Assembly: GCF_036408795.1 (NCBI RefSeq)
Contig: NZ_JAZGJP010000006.1
Span: 72,577 to 136,576 of the forward strand
Direction: 5' to 3'
DNA from: Olsenella_L kribbiana
GTDB lineage: Bacteria > Actinomycetota > Coriobacteriia > Coriobacteriales > Atopobiaceae
DNA length: 64,000 nucleotides
Shown: positions 18,121 to 26,550 of the stretch, piece after piece
How positions within the stretch are numbered: position 1 is the first letter of the stretch
Layout of the letters: each line of letters begins with the position of its first letter
Notes under the pieces: model-generated
What the model was told of the DNA's origin: nothing
The model's database searches: none
The model's input: the letters and a program-made list of their open reading frames with translations, nothing else
Translations under genes and position numbers: made by a program

Positions 18121-18381
18121 ATGGCGCACACCCGGAAGATGCTCAAGGCAATGGGCATCGAGGACGAGAAGGCTGACGAGATCATCGAGGCGCATGCAGA
18201 GACCATGGACGCGCACAGGAAGTCGGCGGTTAAACGACGCCTGACACGAAGCTTTCGTTTGATATGCAAAAGCGCCCCGCCTTCCGGCAGAGCGCTTCAT
18301 TCATATCCTATGGTGCTCCCTGTGGGGCTCGAACCCACGACCTTTCGCTCCGGAGGCGAACGCTCTGATCCACTGAGCTAA
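18121..18381 (+). pseudogene. phage scaffold protein, N-terminal fragment running into the tRNA gene
   Basis: The ATG at 18121 has a good SD (GGAGGG) and the first 37 residues (MAHTRKMLKAMGIEDEKADE, then IIEAHAETMDAH) match the conserved start of scaffold/minor structural proteins. Similarity ends at about 18230. The frame then crosses non-phage sequence and the complement of tRNA-Arg to stop at 18381. It is a truncated gene left by the deletion that created the right border of the remnant. Confidence 0.6.
18268..18297 (-). terminator. terminator after tRNA-Arg
   Basis: On the minus strand, AAGCGC ... TGCC GGAA GGCG ... GCGCTT forms a hairpin followed by TTTT. It starts 14 bases after the tRNA 3' end. 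Confidence 0.65.
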
Positions 18382-18387
18382 GGGAGC
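18311..18387 (-). tRNA. tRNA-Arg (anticodon CCG)
   Basis: 77 nt with encoded CCA. The acceptor stem is GCTCCCT/AGGGAGC, the discriminator A, and the T-loop GGTTCGAGCCC. The anticodon arm is TTCGC-CTCCGGA-GCGAA, giving anticodon CCG for CGG codons. Its 3' end faces the prophage remnant. Confidence 0.95.
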
Positions 18388-18433
18388 AAGCGTGCATGAT
18401 TATAGCCGAAACATTAAATTTGGCGAGACGAAC

Positions 18434-18461
18434 TTTCAAGACCCAGATACTCACATATACA
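18434..18461 (+). promoter_or_regulatory. possible promoter of the aro operon
   Basis: TTTCAA (434-439) and TATACA (456-461, last digits of 18xxx) are spaced by 16 bases, about 70 bases before the first aro start, in an AT-richer leader. The -35 match is weak. Confidence 0.3.
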
Positions 18462-18532
18462 GGAAATCTGGCTTTCATACATTTGTAGTAGGATTTTTCG
18501 CGATATGCCACGAAACGATGGGAGTTTCTCCG

Positions 18533-19555
18533 ATGATAGCTGTCGTAAACCAGAGCGCCACCGAAGACCAGCTGGCGCATTTCATATCCTGGATCGAGAA
18601 CCGCGGATTCAGGACGAATGTCTCCAAAGGCGAGAATGAGACGATTGTCGGCATCATCGGCGATACGACGAAGATCGATCCGTTCCTCCTCGAGTCCATG
18701 GACATCATCGACCGCGTCCAGCGCGTCTCCGAGCCCTACAAGAAGGCAAACCGCAAGTTCCATCCGCAGAACTCCGTGATCGACTGCGGCTTCGGCGTGA
18801 AGATCGGCGACGGCTCCTTCCAGGTCATGGCAGGCCCCAATGCGCTTGACGGACGCGACCTCGATGCCCTTGCCACACAGGCGAAGGCAGCAGGTGCCCG
18901 CCTTCTTATGGCAGGTACCTACAATGCGAAGACCTCGCCCTACTCCTTCAGCGGACTCAGGCCTGAGAGCCTTTCCGAGCTCTGCTCTGTCGCCCATGTC
19001 CATGAGATGCCGGCTGTGGCCGAGATCATGGACCCGCGCGATGTAGAAACCTTCGTCTCGTCTGGCGTCAACGTTATCCAGGTCGGCGCCCGCAGCATGC
19101 AGAACTTCCCGCTCCTCAAAGAGCTTGGCCGCACGGATGTCCCCATCCTCATCAAGCGTGGCCTCGAGGCAACCGTCGACGAATGGCTCATGGCAGCAGA
19201 GTACGTGATGAGCGAAGGCAACGAGCAGGTCATCCTCTGCGAGCGCGGCATCCGCACCGCCGAGACCCGCTACCGTCATACCCTTGACATCTCCTCGATC
19301 ATCGCCGTCCATGGCCTCTCGCACCTCCCGGTCATCTGCGACCCCTCGCGCGCCGCAGGCCTTGCCCGCTTCGTGCCGGGTCTTTCCCTCGCCGCCTGCG
19401 CAGCAGGGGCCGATGGCCTCACAATCGAGATCGATGACCAGCCGATGGAAGAGTCTCTGGCCGACGGCGGACGCGCGCTCACACCGGAGCAGTTCGCCCA
19501 GATGATGGAACGCATAGCCAAGCTCCGCGCGGCACTTGCCGAAGACAGGAGCTAG
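18533..19555 (+). CDS. DAHP synthase family protein (first gene of aro operon), active-site residues replaced
   Basis: 340 residues from the ATG at 18533 (GGGAG 8 bases upstream). It has an N-terminal ferredoxin-like domain (MIAVVNQSATEDQL) and a type I beta-class DAHP synthase barrel; KRGLEATVDEWLMAAEYV, CERGIRT and DGGRALTPEQF are typical. Key positions differ: the metal-binding Cys of AGPCS is Asn103, the metal His of DPSH is Arg273, and RGGAxKPRTS reads M126-AGTYN131-A-K133-TS. So two of four metal ligands and the PEP/E4P-binding Arg/Lys are lost. It may be a regulatory pseudoenzyme or a metal-independent variant. It leads the operon with tyrA 4 bases behind. Confidence 0.8.
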   Translation: MIAVVNQSATEDQLAHFISWIENRGFRTNVSKGENETIVGIIGDTTKIDPFLLESMDIIDRVQRVSEPYKKANRKFHPQNSVIDCGFGVKIGDGSFQVMAGPNALDGRDLDALATQAKAAGARLLMAGTYNAKTSPYSFSGLRPESLSELCSVAHVHEMPAVAEIMDPRDVETFVSSGVNVIQVGARSMQNFPLLKELGRTDVPILIKRGLEATVDEWLMAAEYVMSEGNEQVILCERGIRTAETRYRHTLDISSIIAVHGLSHLPVICDPSRAAGLARFVPGLSLAACAAGADGLTIEIDDQPMEESLADGGRALTPEQFAQMMERIAKLRAALAEDRS

Positions 19556-19559
19556 GCCG

Positions 19560-20420
19560 ATGGAGAAGACATTTGTCCCAGGACGCGTCGGCATCATCTC
19601 CCTTGGCCTCATGGGCGGCTCGTTCGCAAAGGCCTTCGCCGCTGCAGGCGTTGAGGTCTATGGCCGGGACATCTCTGAAGACGTCCTCGAGATGGCAGAG
19701 ATCGAGACCATCAAGGGCGAGCTCACCGATGAAATAGTTCCGACCTGCGAGCTTATCGTGCTTGCCGGATATCCGAAGGTCGCCATCTCCGAGCTCAAGA
19801 GGATCGCTCCCCTTGTCTCCCCTGGTGCCATTGTCATGGACACCGGTGGCGTCAAGAAGGTCATCTGCGATGCCTGCTTCCCGGTTGCAGAGAACTATCC
19901 CTTCACGTTCGTCGGCTGCCACCCGATGGCTGGCACCCAGTACTCAGGCTTCGCGCATGCCCGCGCGAACATGTTCCATGGGGCACCGCTCGTAATCGTG
20001 CCGCCGAAGATGGACGACTTCGAGAGGCTCGACCTCCTCGAGCGCATGAAGCAGCTTCTGGCCCCTCTAGGCTTTGCCACCTTCACGCTGACGACAGCAG
20101 AGCGCCACGACGAGATCATCGCCTTTACCTCGCAGCTTGCCCATGTCGTATCGAATGCCTACGTGAAGAGCCCTGAGGCAAAGGTCCACAAGGGCTTCTC
20201 TGCAGGCTCCTACAAGGACCTCACGCGCGTGGCAAGGCTCAACCCTGATATGTGGACGGAGCTCTTCCTCGAGGATGCGGACAACCTCTCCCGTGAGATC
20301 GGCTGCCTCATTGGACACCTGCAGGAATACAAGGATGCAATCGATGCACGCGACAGCAGGCATCTGAGAGAGCTTCTCGCTGACGGCGACCGCCGCAAGC
20401 GCGAGATCGAAGGAAGGTAG
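19560..20420 (+). CDS. tyrA: Prephenate dehydrogenase
   Basis: 286 residues from the ATG at 19560 (AGGAG upstream; the longer in-frame ATG overlaps the previous gene). It oxidatively decarboxylates prephenate to 4-hydroxyphenylpyruvate for tyrosine. It has an N-terminal NAD(P) Rossmann fold (GIISLGLMGGSFA), FVGCHPMAGTQYSG, and LTTAERHDEIIAFTSQLAHV with the catalytic His. The first Gly of the nucleotide-binding GxGxxG is Ser. There is no ACT domain, so no sign of tyrosine feedback through that module. One base separates it from aroB. Confidence 0.93.
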   Translation: MEKTFVPGRVGIISLGLMGGSFAKAFAAAGVEVYGRDISEDVLEMAEIETIKGELTDEIVPTCELIVLAGYPKVAISELKRIAPLVSPGAIVMDTGGVKKVICDACFPVAENYPFTFVGCHPMAGTQYSGFAHARANMFHGAPLVIVPPKMDDFERLDLLERMKQLLAPLGFATFTLTTAERHDEIIAFTSQLAHVVSNAYVKSPEAKVHKGFSAGSYKDLTRVARLNPDMWTELFLEDADNLSREIGCLIGHLQEYKDAIDARDSRHLRELLADGDRRKREIEGR

Positions 20421-20421
20421 C

Positions 20422-21513
20422 ATGGCTGAGCATACGATAGAGGTCCCCACTACCACGAAGCGCTATCTCTGCCATGTGGGTGCGGGCATCCTCTCCGAAG
20501 TGGGCACCTATGCAAGGAAGGCTGCTGGCGGCAATTGCGCCTGCATCGTGAGCGACTCCAACGTCGCCCCGCTCTATGCAGACAAGGTAGCATCCTCGCT
20601 CGAGAAGGCAGGCTACCGCGTTTCGAGAAGCGTCTTTCCTGCAGGAGAGGAGCACAAGCGCCTCTCGACGCTCGAACGCATCCTCGAAGACATGGCCGAT
20701 GCCTCGCTTACGCGTGACGATATCGTCGTCGCTGTCGGCGGCGGCGTCACAGGAGACATGGGCGGCCTCGCCGCTGCCCTCTACCAGCGCGGCATCGAGG
20801 TCGTGCAGGTGCCCACCTCGCTTCTTGCAATGGTCGACTCCTCTGTCGGAGGAAAGACAGCTGTCGACCTCCCCGAAGGCAAGAACCTTGTCGGCGCCTT
20901 CTGGCAGCCTGCTTCCGTTGTCGCCGATGTCGAATGCTTCAAGACGATCTCTCACGACCTCTTCCGCGATTCCTGCGGCGAGGTCATAAAGCATGCCGTC
21001 CTTTCCGGCCCCGATCTCTTCAGCCGCCTCGAGAAGACGCCGCTCACGACGCCTGGCCTCTCGGAAGGCGAGCTTGCAGACGTCGTTGCCAGAAACATCG
21101 AGATCAAGCGCGATGTCGTAGCGACCGACGAGAAGGAGCACGGCAGGCGCCAGGTACTCAACCTGGGACATACGATCGGACATGCCGTCGAGGCCGCTTC
21201 CGACTTCGAGCTCGGCCATGGCACGTGTGTAGCGATAGGGCTGTGCTGCATGGCATGGGCAGCCGAGAAGAAGGGCTGGTGCGACGAAGCCACAGCAGCA
21301 CGCATCGAGCGTCTTGTCGAGGCCCATGGCATGCCCACCGACACCTCCCTTCCCCATGACACGATCCTCTCGTTTGCCGCACATGACAAGAAGCGCCATG
21401 CCTCGTCCGTGAATATCGCTGTGCCTGAGGCCATAGGCAAGGTCTCGCTCAGGACCGTATCGCTCGATGAGCTGAGAGAGCTCATCGACCTTGGCTGCGG
21501 AAGGAGCGTCTAG
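20422..21513 (+). CDS. aroB: 3-dehydroquinate synthase
   Basis: 363 residues, standard length. It converts DAHP to 3-dehydroquinate, the second shikimate step, using NAD and Zn2+. GGGVTGDMGG, PTSLLAMVDSSVGGKTAVDL and KNLVGAFWQP are AroB signatures; zinc ligands are in SCGEVIKHA, NLGHTIGHAVE and FELGHGTCVAIG. All are intact, in contrast to the first gene of the operon. It is tightly packed between tyrA and aroA. Confidence 0.97.
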   Translation: MAEHTIEVPTTTKRYLCHVGAGILSEVGTYARKAAGGNCACIVSDSNVAPLYADKVASSLEKAGYRVSRSVFPAGEEHKRLSTLERILEDMADASLTRDDIVVAVGGGVTGDMGGLAAALYQRGIEVVQVPTSLLAMVDSSVGGKTAVDLPEGKNLVGAFWQPASVVADVECFKTISHDLFRDSCGEVIKHAVLSGPDLFSRLEKTPLTTPGLSEGELADVVARNIEIKRDVVATDEKEHGRRQVLNLGHTIGHAVEAASDFELGHGTCVAIGLCCMAWAAEKKGWCDEATAARIERLVEAHGMPTDTSLPHDTILSFAAHDKKRHASSVNIAVPEAIGKVSLRTVSLDELRELIDLGCGRSV

Positions 21514-21516
21514 CTT

Positions 21517-22839
21517 ATGGATATGACCGTCTTCCCCCATGAGCTTGGCGGCACGGTCGAGGCCATCGCCTCGAAGTCCGTGGCACACCGCGCTCTCATC
21601 CTCGCTGCCCTCTGTCCGAGCCCGACCGATATCGTCTGCAATGCGACATCGAAGGACATCGATGCGACAGCGCGCGTGCTCACGGCCCTTGGCGCCAAGG
21701 TCATGCGCACCGAGGCAGGCTTCCATGTGGAGCCGCTCCAGGGGACCTCTGCTACAGACAATATCCGTCAGGGCAGGAAGAATGCCGTGCTGGACTGCGG
21801 AGAATCGGGCTCGACCCTGCGCTTCATGCTGCCCGTCGTCGCTGCCTTGGGATCGGGTGCGAGCTTCACAGGACAGGGACGCCTCGCCGAGCGTCCGCTC
21901 TCGCCTCTCTACGAGCTCCTCGCCGCTGGCGGCTGCACGCTCTCTCCTCAGGGGACGTTCCCTCTCACCCTTTCGGGCAAGCTCAAGGAGCGCTCGTTCC
22001 GCATTCCGGGCGACGTCTCGTCACAGTTCGTCTCAGGGCTCCTTCTGGCCTCGCCTCTCATGGCGGGACCGGTGCGCATCCTCGTAGAGGAGCCGGTCGA
22101 ATCGCGTCCCTACATCAATCTCACGATCGATACGATGCAGCGCTTCGGCATCGATGTGATGAGCGCGCCTGAGACGGCAGAGGATGGGACGAGGTGCCTC
22201 GCGATCATGGCATCGCCGGCATCGACCCCTCCGACCTCACCAGGCACCTTCGTCGTCGAAGGCGACTGGTCGAATGCCGCCTTCTGGCTCTGCGCAGGAG
22301 CACTGAGCGAACACCCTGTCTCCATCACCGGCATGGATCTCGCAAGCGTCCAGGGAGACCGCAACATACTGGGCGCGCTTGCCCTCTTCGGTGCCCGGAT
22401 CTCCCGCAAGGATTCCCGCGTCACGATCGTGCATGACAGGCTCGATGCCATCTCTATCGACGTGCATGACATACCGGACCTTGTGCCGGCACTTGCTGCC
22501 GTTGCCTGCTACGCGAAAGGAACGACGCACCTGACGAATGCAGGGAGGCTCCGTCTCAAGGAGTCCGACCGTCTCAAGACGTGTGCCGCCGCACTCAACG
22601 CAATGGGTGCCCAGGTCACGATCGAGGACGACTCCCTTGCAATCGAAGGCACGGGGTCGCTTTCAGGCGGCACCGTCGATGCGGCAAACGATCACCGCAT
22701 CGCAATGGCGGCAGCCATTGCTGCCACGAAGGCAGACGGTCCGACCAAGATCGTCGGTGCCGAATGCGTCCAGAAATCATATCCTGCCTTCTTCGAGGAC
22801 CTCTCCTCGCTCGGCGGGGTTGTCAGGAAGGAGTCCTAG
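21517..22839 (+). CDS. aroA: 3-phosphoshikimate 1-carboxyvinyltransferase (EPSP synthase)
   Basis: 440 residues. It transfers the enolpyruvyl group of PEP to shikimate-3-phosphate. ASKSVAHRALILAALC is the N-terminal substrate site, CGESGSTLRFMLPV the PEP/glyphosate loop, RLRLKESDRL and ANDHRIAMAAA the C-terminal signatures. The S-G-S-T-L-R loop differs from the Gram-negative G-N-A-G-T-A and resembles class II-like enzymes. There are two possible starts (21517, 21523); the first is used. Only 3 bases separate it from aroB, and its stop abuts the aroC ATG. Confidence 0.96.
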   Translation: MDMTVFPHELGGTVEAIASKSVAHRALILAALCPSPTDIVCNATSKDIDATARVLTALGAKVMRTEAGFHVEPLQGTSATDNIRQGRKNAVLDCGESGSTLRFMLPVVAALGSGASFTGQGRLAERPLSPLYELLAAGGCTLSPQGTFPLTLSGKLKERSFRIPGDVSSQFVSGLLLASPLMAGPVRILVEEPVESRPYINLTIDTMQRFGIDVMSAPETAEDGTRCLAIMASPASTPPTSPGTFVVEGDWSNAAFWLCAGALSEHPVSITGMDLASVQGDRNILGALALFGARISRKDSRVTIVHDRLDAISIDVHDIPDLVPALAAVACYAKGTTHLTNAGRLRLKESDRLKTCAAALNAMGAQVTIEDDSLAIEGTGSLSGGTVDAANDHRIAMAAAIAATKADGPTKIVGAECVQKSYPAFFEDLSSLGGVVRKES

Positions 22840-23976
22840 ATGCCATCGACCATGGGAGAGACGCTTACGGTCTCCGTCTTCGGCCAGTCCCATTCCGAAG
22901 CCATCGGCTGCGTGATCTCCGGCCTTCCTTCCGGCATCAAGATCGACATGGACGCCGTGAAGGAGTTCATGGGAAGACGTGCTCCTGGACAGGGCGCCTG
23001 GACGACGCCCCGCAAGGAGGCAGACCTGCCCGAGGTCGTCTCCGGCCTCGATGCAGAAGGCCTCACCTGCGGGACCCCTCTTGCCTGCATCATCAGGAAC
23101 ACGAATACCCGCTCCCAGGACTACAAGAACATCGCCCAGGTTCCGCGTCCGGGCCATTCCGATTTCTGTGCCTGGGCGAAGTGGGGCTCTGCCCACGATA
23201 TCAGAGGCGGCGGCCATTTCTCGGGCAGGCTCACAGCCCCTCTCTGCTTTGCCGGCGCCATCGCGCTCCAGATCCTTTCGGAGCAGGGCGTATCCATTGC
23301 AGCGCACCTCTCGCGCATAGGAGATGCGGCCGATACGCGCTTTGCTGCCTTCGAGAACACCCCTGAATCCCGAGAGCTCCTGGCCCAGCAGATAGCCACG
23401 ATACAGAGGCATGAGACGATACTTTCCGTGATCGATGCCAGTGCATCCGAAGCGATGCTTGGAGAGATCGACAAGGCAAGACGCGCCAAGGATTCCGTCG
23501 GCGGCGAGATCGAATGCGTCGCCACCGGCCTTCCCGCAGGCATCGGCTCGCCCATGTTCGACGGTATGGAGAACATCCTGGCGCGCAATATCTTCGGCAT
23601 TCCCGGCGTCAAGGGCATCGAGTTCGGCCGCGGCTTCGAGATGGCACACATGCATGGCTCCGAGAACAACGATCCCTTCATCGTCAAGGATGGCGCATGC
23701 GTGCCGGCCACGAACAATGCCGGCGGCATCCTGGGCGGCATCACGACCGGAGCACCGCTCCTCTTCAGGATTGCCATGAAGCCGACCTCGAGCATCTCGC
23801 GTCCGCAGCAATCCGTCGACCTTGCCCATATGGAGCCCGCCGAGCTCGAGGTCCATGGCCGCCACGACCCCTGCATCGTCACGCGTGCCGTGCCGGTCGT
23901 CGAGGCAGTCACAGCGCTGTCTCTCCTCGATGCCTGGCTCAGCTACCCTGCCGATACCCTCTTCCAGAAGAAGTGA
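22840..23976 (+). CDS. aroC: Chorismate synthase
   Basis: 378 residues. It makes chorismate from EPSP with reduced FMN. It has GQSHSEAIGCVISGLPSG at the N-terminus, RPGHSDFCAWAKWG, RGGGHFSGRLTAP and the C-terminal RHDPCIVTRAVPVVEA. It begins at the base after the aroA stop. All conserved FMN/substrate residues I can check are in place. Confidence 0.97.
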   Translation: MPSTMGETLTVSVFGQSHSEAIGCVISGLPSGIKIDMDAVKEFMGRRAPGQGAWTTPRKEADLPEVVSGLDAEGLTCGTPLACIIRNTNTRSQDYKNIAQVPRPGHSDFCAWAKWGSAHDIRGGGHFSGRLTAPLCFAGAIALQILSEQGVSIAAHLSRIGDAADTRFAAFENTPESRELLAQQIATIQRHETILSVIDASASEAMLGEIDKARRAKDSVGGEIECVATGLPAGIGSPMFDGMENILARNIFGIPGVKGIEFGRGFEMAHMHGSENNDPFIVKDGACVPATNNAGGILGGITTGAPLLFRIAMKPTSSISRPQQSVDLAHMEPAELEVHGRHDPCIVTRAVPVVEAVTALSLLDAWLSYPADTLFQKK

Positions 23977-23984
23977 GGACGTCC

Positions 23985-25130
23985 GTGAGAGAACTTTCTG
24001 AAATCCGCGCCGATCTCGACCGCATCGATACCAGCATTCTCGGCCTCTTCCAGGAACGCATGGCGTGTGCCGACGAAGTGGCTGCCTACAAGAGCGCCCA
24101 CAACCTGCCGATTCTCGACAAGACCCGTGAGCGCCAGAAGCTCGCAGCCGTCGCCGAAGCCGTGCCTGCCCAGTACCGCAACTATGCACAGGTACTCATG
24201 GGCCTTCTCATGGAGGCAGCACGCGCTCAGGAATATGACGACCTCGGTGTCATGAGCAATGTCGGCACCCGCATCTATGATGCCATCCAGCATGAGCCGA
24301 AGCTCTTCCCGCAGACCGCCTATGTAGCCTGCCAGGGCGTCGAGGGTGCCTATTCGCAGATAGCGGCAGACCGCATCTTCAAGCACCCGACGATCTCGTA
24401 CTTCGACTCCTTCGACGCAGTCTTCCGTGCCGTCGAGCAGGGCTTCTGCCAGTACGGCGTGCTTCCCGTCGAGAACTCGACCGCCGGCACCGTGAATGCG
24501 GTCTACGATCTGATGATGCAGCACAACTTCTCGATCGTACGCTCGACACGCATCAAGATCGATCACAACGTGCTCGCAAAGCATGGCACCGAGCTCTCGG
24601 ACATCCGGGATATCTATAGCCATGAACAGGCGATCCGCCAGTCAAGGCAGTTCCTCTCGGCACATCCCGAGATGAAGGTGCACGTCGTCGAGAACACGGC
24701 AATGGCAGCAAAGATGGTCGCAGAGAGCGACCGCACCGATGTCGCTGCCCTTTCGAGCCGTGCCTGCGCCGAGCTCTATGGCCTCGATATCCTCGCCCGT
24801 TCCGTCCAGGACACCGGCAACAACTTCACGCGCTTTGCCTGCATCGCAAAGGACCTCACAATCTACCCGGGAGCCGACCGCTCCTCCCTCATGCTGATCG
24901 TGAACCACGAGCCGGGAGCCCTCTACAAGGTGCTCTCCCGCTTCTATGCCCTCGATATCAACCTCGTGAAGCTCGAGAGCCGCCCGCTTCCGAACCGCGA
25001 CTTCGAGTTCATGTTCTACTTCGATATCGAATGCCCTGTCGAAGCCCCCGAATTTGCGACCCTCATCAATTCGCTCGGCGACATCTGCGAGGAATACCGC
25101 TACCTCGGCAGCTACCGCGAGATCGTTTAG
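23985..25130 (+). CDS. pheA: Bifunctional chorismate mutase/prephenate dehydratase
   Basis: 381 residues from a GTG at 23985 (TGAGGAC upstream, 8 bases after aroC). Domain order: AroQ-type chorismate mutase (about 1-85, RADLDRIDTSILGLFQERM), prephenate dehydratase (about 105-285, GVEGAYSQIAADRI, ending in NFTRFACIAKD with the catalytic T-R-F), and an ACT domain (about 300-380, NHEPGALYKVL and LVKLESRPL). The ESRP motif is where Phe binds in feedback-inhibited PheA, so feedback control is likely. This gives phenylpyruvate, complementing TyrA. Confidence 0.95.
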   Translation: MRELSEIRADLDRIDTSILGLFQERMACADEVAAYKSAHNLPILDKTRERQKLAAVAEAVPAQYRNYAQVLMGLLMEAARAQEYDDLGVMSNVGTRIYDAIQHEPKLFPQTAYVACQGVEGAYSQIAADRIFKHPTISYFDSFDAVFRAVEQGFCQYGVLPVENSTAGTVNAVYDLMMQHNFSIVRSTRIKIDHNVLAKHGTELSDIRDIYSHEQAIRQSRQFLSAHPEMKVHVVENTAMAAKMVAESDRTDVAALSSRACAELYGLDILARSVQDTGNNFTRFACIAKDLTIYPGADRSSLMLIVNHEPGALYKVLSRFYALDINLVKLESRPLPNRDFEFMFYFDIECPVEAPEFATLINSLGDICEEYRYLGSYREIV

Positions 25131-25137
25131 GAGTTCC

Positions 25138-26415
25138 ATGGATACGAATGCCCACCGCTTCGGCCTTCTTGGCAGGAAGCTCGGCCATAGCTACTCGGCC
25201 CTCATCCACAAGGAGCTGGGAAGCGCACCGTACGATCTGATCGAGCTCGAGCCCGAAGAGGTAGAGCCATTCGTGCGCGAGGGCTCCTGGCAGGGCCTGA
25301 ACGTCACGATTCCCTACAAGAGGGATGCTGCACGTCTGGCAGATGTGCGCTCAGAGCGCGTAGAGCGCCTCGGCGTCTCGAACACGCTCGTGAAGCGCGC
25401 CGATGGCTCGATCTTCGCAGAGAACACGGATGTCCTGGGCTTTGCGTATCTCCTCGAGCGCTTCTCGAGAGAGGAGCTGGGGGCAGCATCTGCCAAGGAC
25501 GCGCTCTCCGGCAAGCCTGTGCTCGTGCTCGGAAGCGGCGGCGCCAGCCAGGCCGTGCAGGCAGCTCTCAGAGATGCCGAAGCCGAAGTCTCTGTCATCT
25601 CCCGCAAGGGAGACGACACCTACGAGACGCTTCTCGAGCGCCACGCCGATGCCTCCCTCATCGTCAATACCACGCCTGTCGGCATGTATCCTTCCTGCCC
25701 TGCAACGCCAGTGGATGAGGAGACGCTAGCGAAGCTGTCCCGCCTCGAAGGCGTCCTCGATGTGGTCTACAACCCCAGGCGTACCGGCATCTGCCTTGCT
25801 GCAGAGAAGCTCGGGCTCCCGTCTGCTTCAGGCCTTTCCATGCTTGTCGCCCAGGCCTACTTTGCAAGCGAGCTCTTCCAGGGCAAGGATATCCCCGAGG
25901 AGGCCATTGCGAAGATCGAGCAGGACATCCTGGCCACGACAGACAATCTTGTCCTCATCGGCATGCCAGGATCTGGCAAGACGACGACCGGCAAGCACCT
26001 GGCGCACGTGCTCCACCGCCCCTTCATCGATATGGACGATGCCTACCAGATGGAATATGGCAGATCTGCCGCAGAAGCGATCACGGAAGACGGCGAGAAG
26101 GCCTTCCGGCAGCAGGAGAGCGCCCTTCTTGCAAAGACTGCCTCGCGTTCGGGCCTTGTGATCTCCTGTGGCGGAGGCGTCGTCACGGTTCCTCAGAACT
26201 ACCCGCTCCTCCACCAGAACTCCTTCATCATCATGCTCGACCGTCCCATCGAGACGCTCGAGACGAAGGGACGCCCGCTCTCCCAGAGCAAAGGCCTGGA
26301 GAAGCTCGCCGAGGAGCGTCTGCCGCTCTACCGTGCCTGGGCAGACCTCGTGCTTCCCTGCACCGGGACGCCGAAGGGCGATGCGGCGGCAATCATTGCG
26401 CGCCTGGGGCTGTAG
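25138..26415 (+). CDS. AroE-AroK fusion: shikimate dehydrogenase plus shikimate kinase
   Basis: 425 residues from the ATG at 25138 (AGGAG just upstream, 7 bases after pheA). Residues 1 to about 265 are shikimate dehydrogenase: GRKLGHSYSALIH, NVTIPYK with the catalytic Lys, NTDVLGF with the Asp, and NADP motif GSGGASQAVQ. From about residue 269 to the end is shikimate kinase: Walker A GMPGSGKTTTG, DMDDAYQ, AFRQQES, CGGGVV and a lid with ERLPLYRAWADL. The two consecutive steps are thus joined in one chain. Both active sites look intact. The join is in frame with no linker repeat. Confidence 0.93.
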   Translation: MDTNAHRFGLLGRKLGHSYSALIHKELGSAPYDLIELEPEEVEPFVREGSWQGLNVTIPYKRDAARLADVRSERVERLGVSNTLVKRADGSIFAENTDVLGFAYLLERFSREELGAASAKDALSGKPVLVLGSGGASQAVQAALRDAEAEVSVISRKGDDTYETLLERHADASLIVNTTPVGMYPSCPATPVDEETLAKLSRLEGVLDVVYNPRRTGICLAAEKLGLPSASGLSMLVAQAYFASELFQGKDIPEEAIAKIEQDILATTDNLVLIGMPGSGKTTTGKHLAHVLHRPFIDMDDAYQMEYGRSAAEAITEDGEKAFRQQESALLAKTASRSGLVISCGGGVVTVPQNYPLLHQNSFIIMLDRPIETLETKGRPLSQSKGLEKLAEERLPLYRAWADLVLPCTGTPKGDAAAIIARLGL

Positions 26416-26550
26416 GTCCGAACGAAAGCTGAATGATTCATGCCGTTTGCAGACCCCTCGGCCCGTCCGCCGCTGGCCTCTTCCATTGGGGCGTCGAACT
26501 CCATAGACTGAGAACGGCAAACTACTTGTTTCTAATTACGAAGGCACTTC

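Larger units (their letters stand above)
17190..18240 (+). mobile_element. prophage remnant next to tRNA-Arg
   Basis: About 1 kb with three head-morphogenesis fragments in order: minor head protein (frameshifted and truncated), an HK97 gp10-like protein, and the beginning of a scaffold protein. Integrase, terminase, portal, capsid and tail genes are missing. The scrap stops about 70 bases from the 3' end of a tRNA-Arg gene, a classic phage attachment place. No second copy of the tRNA end was found on the left side, so one att site is lost or the insertion history is more complex. Confidence 0.7.

Noticed and set aside
22777..24189. 470-codon minus-strand frame opposite aroC/pheA
   Set aside because: Shadow frame; the plus-strand genes are certain.
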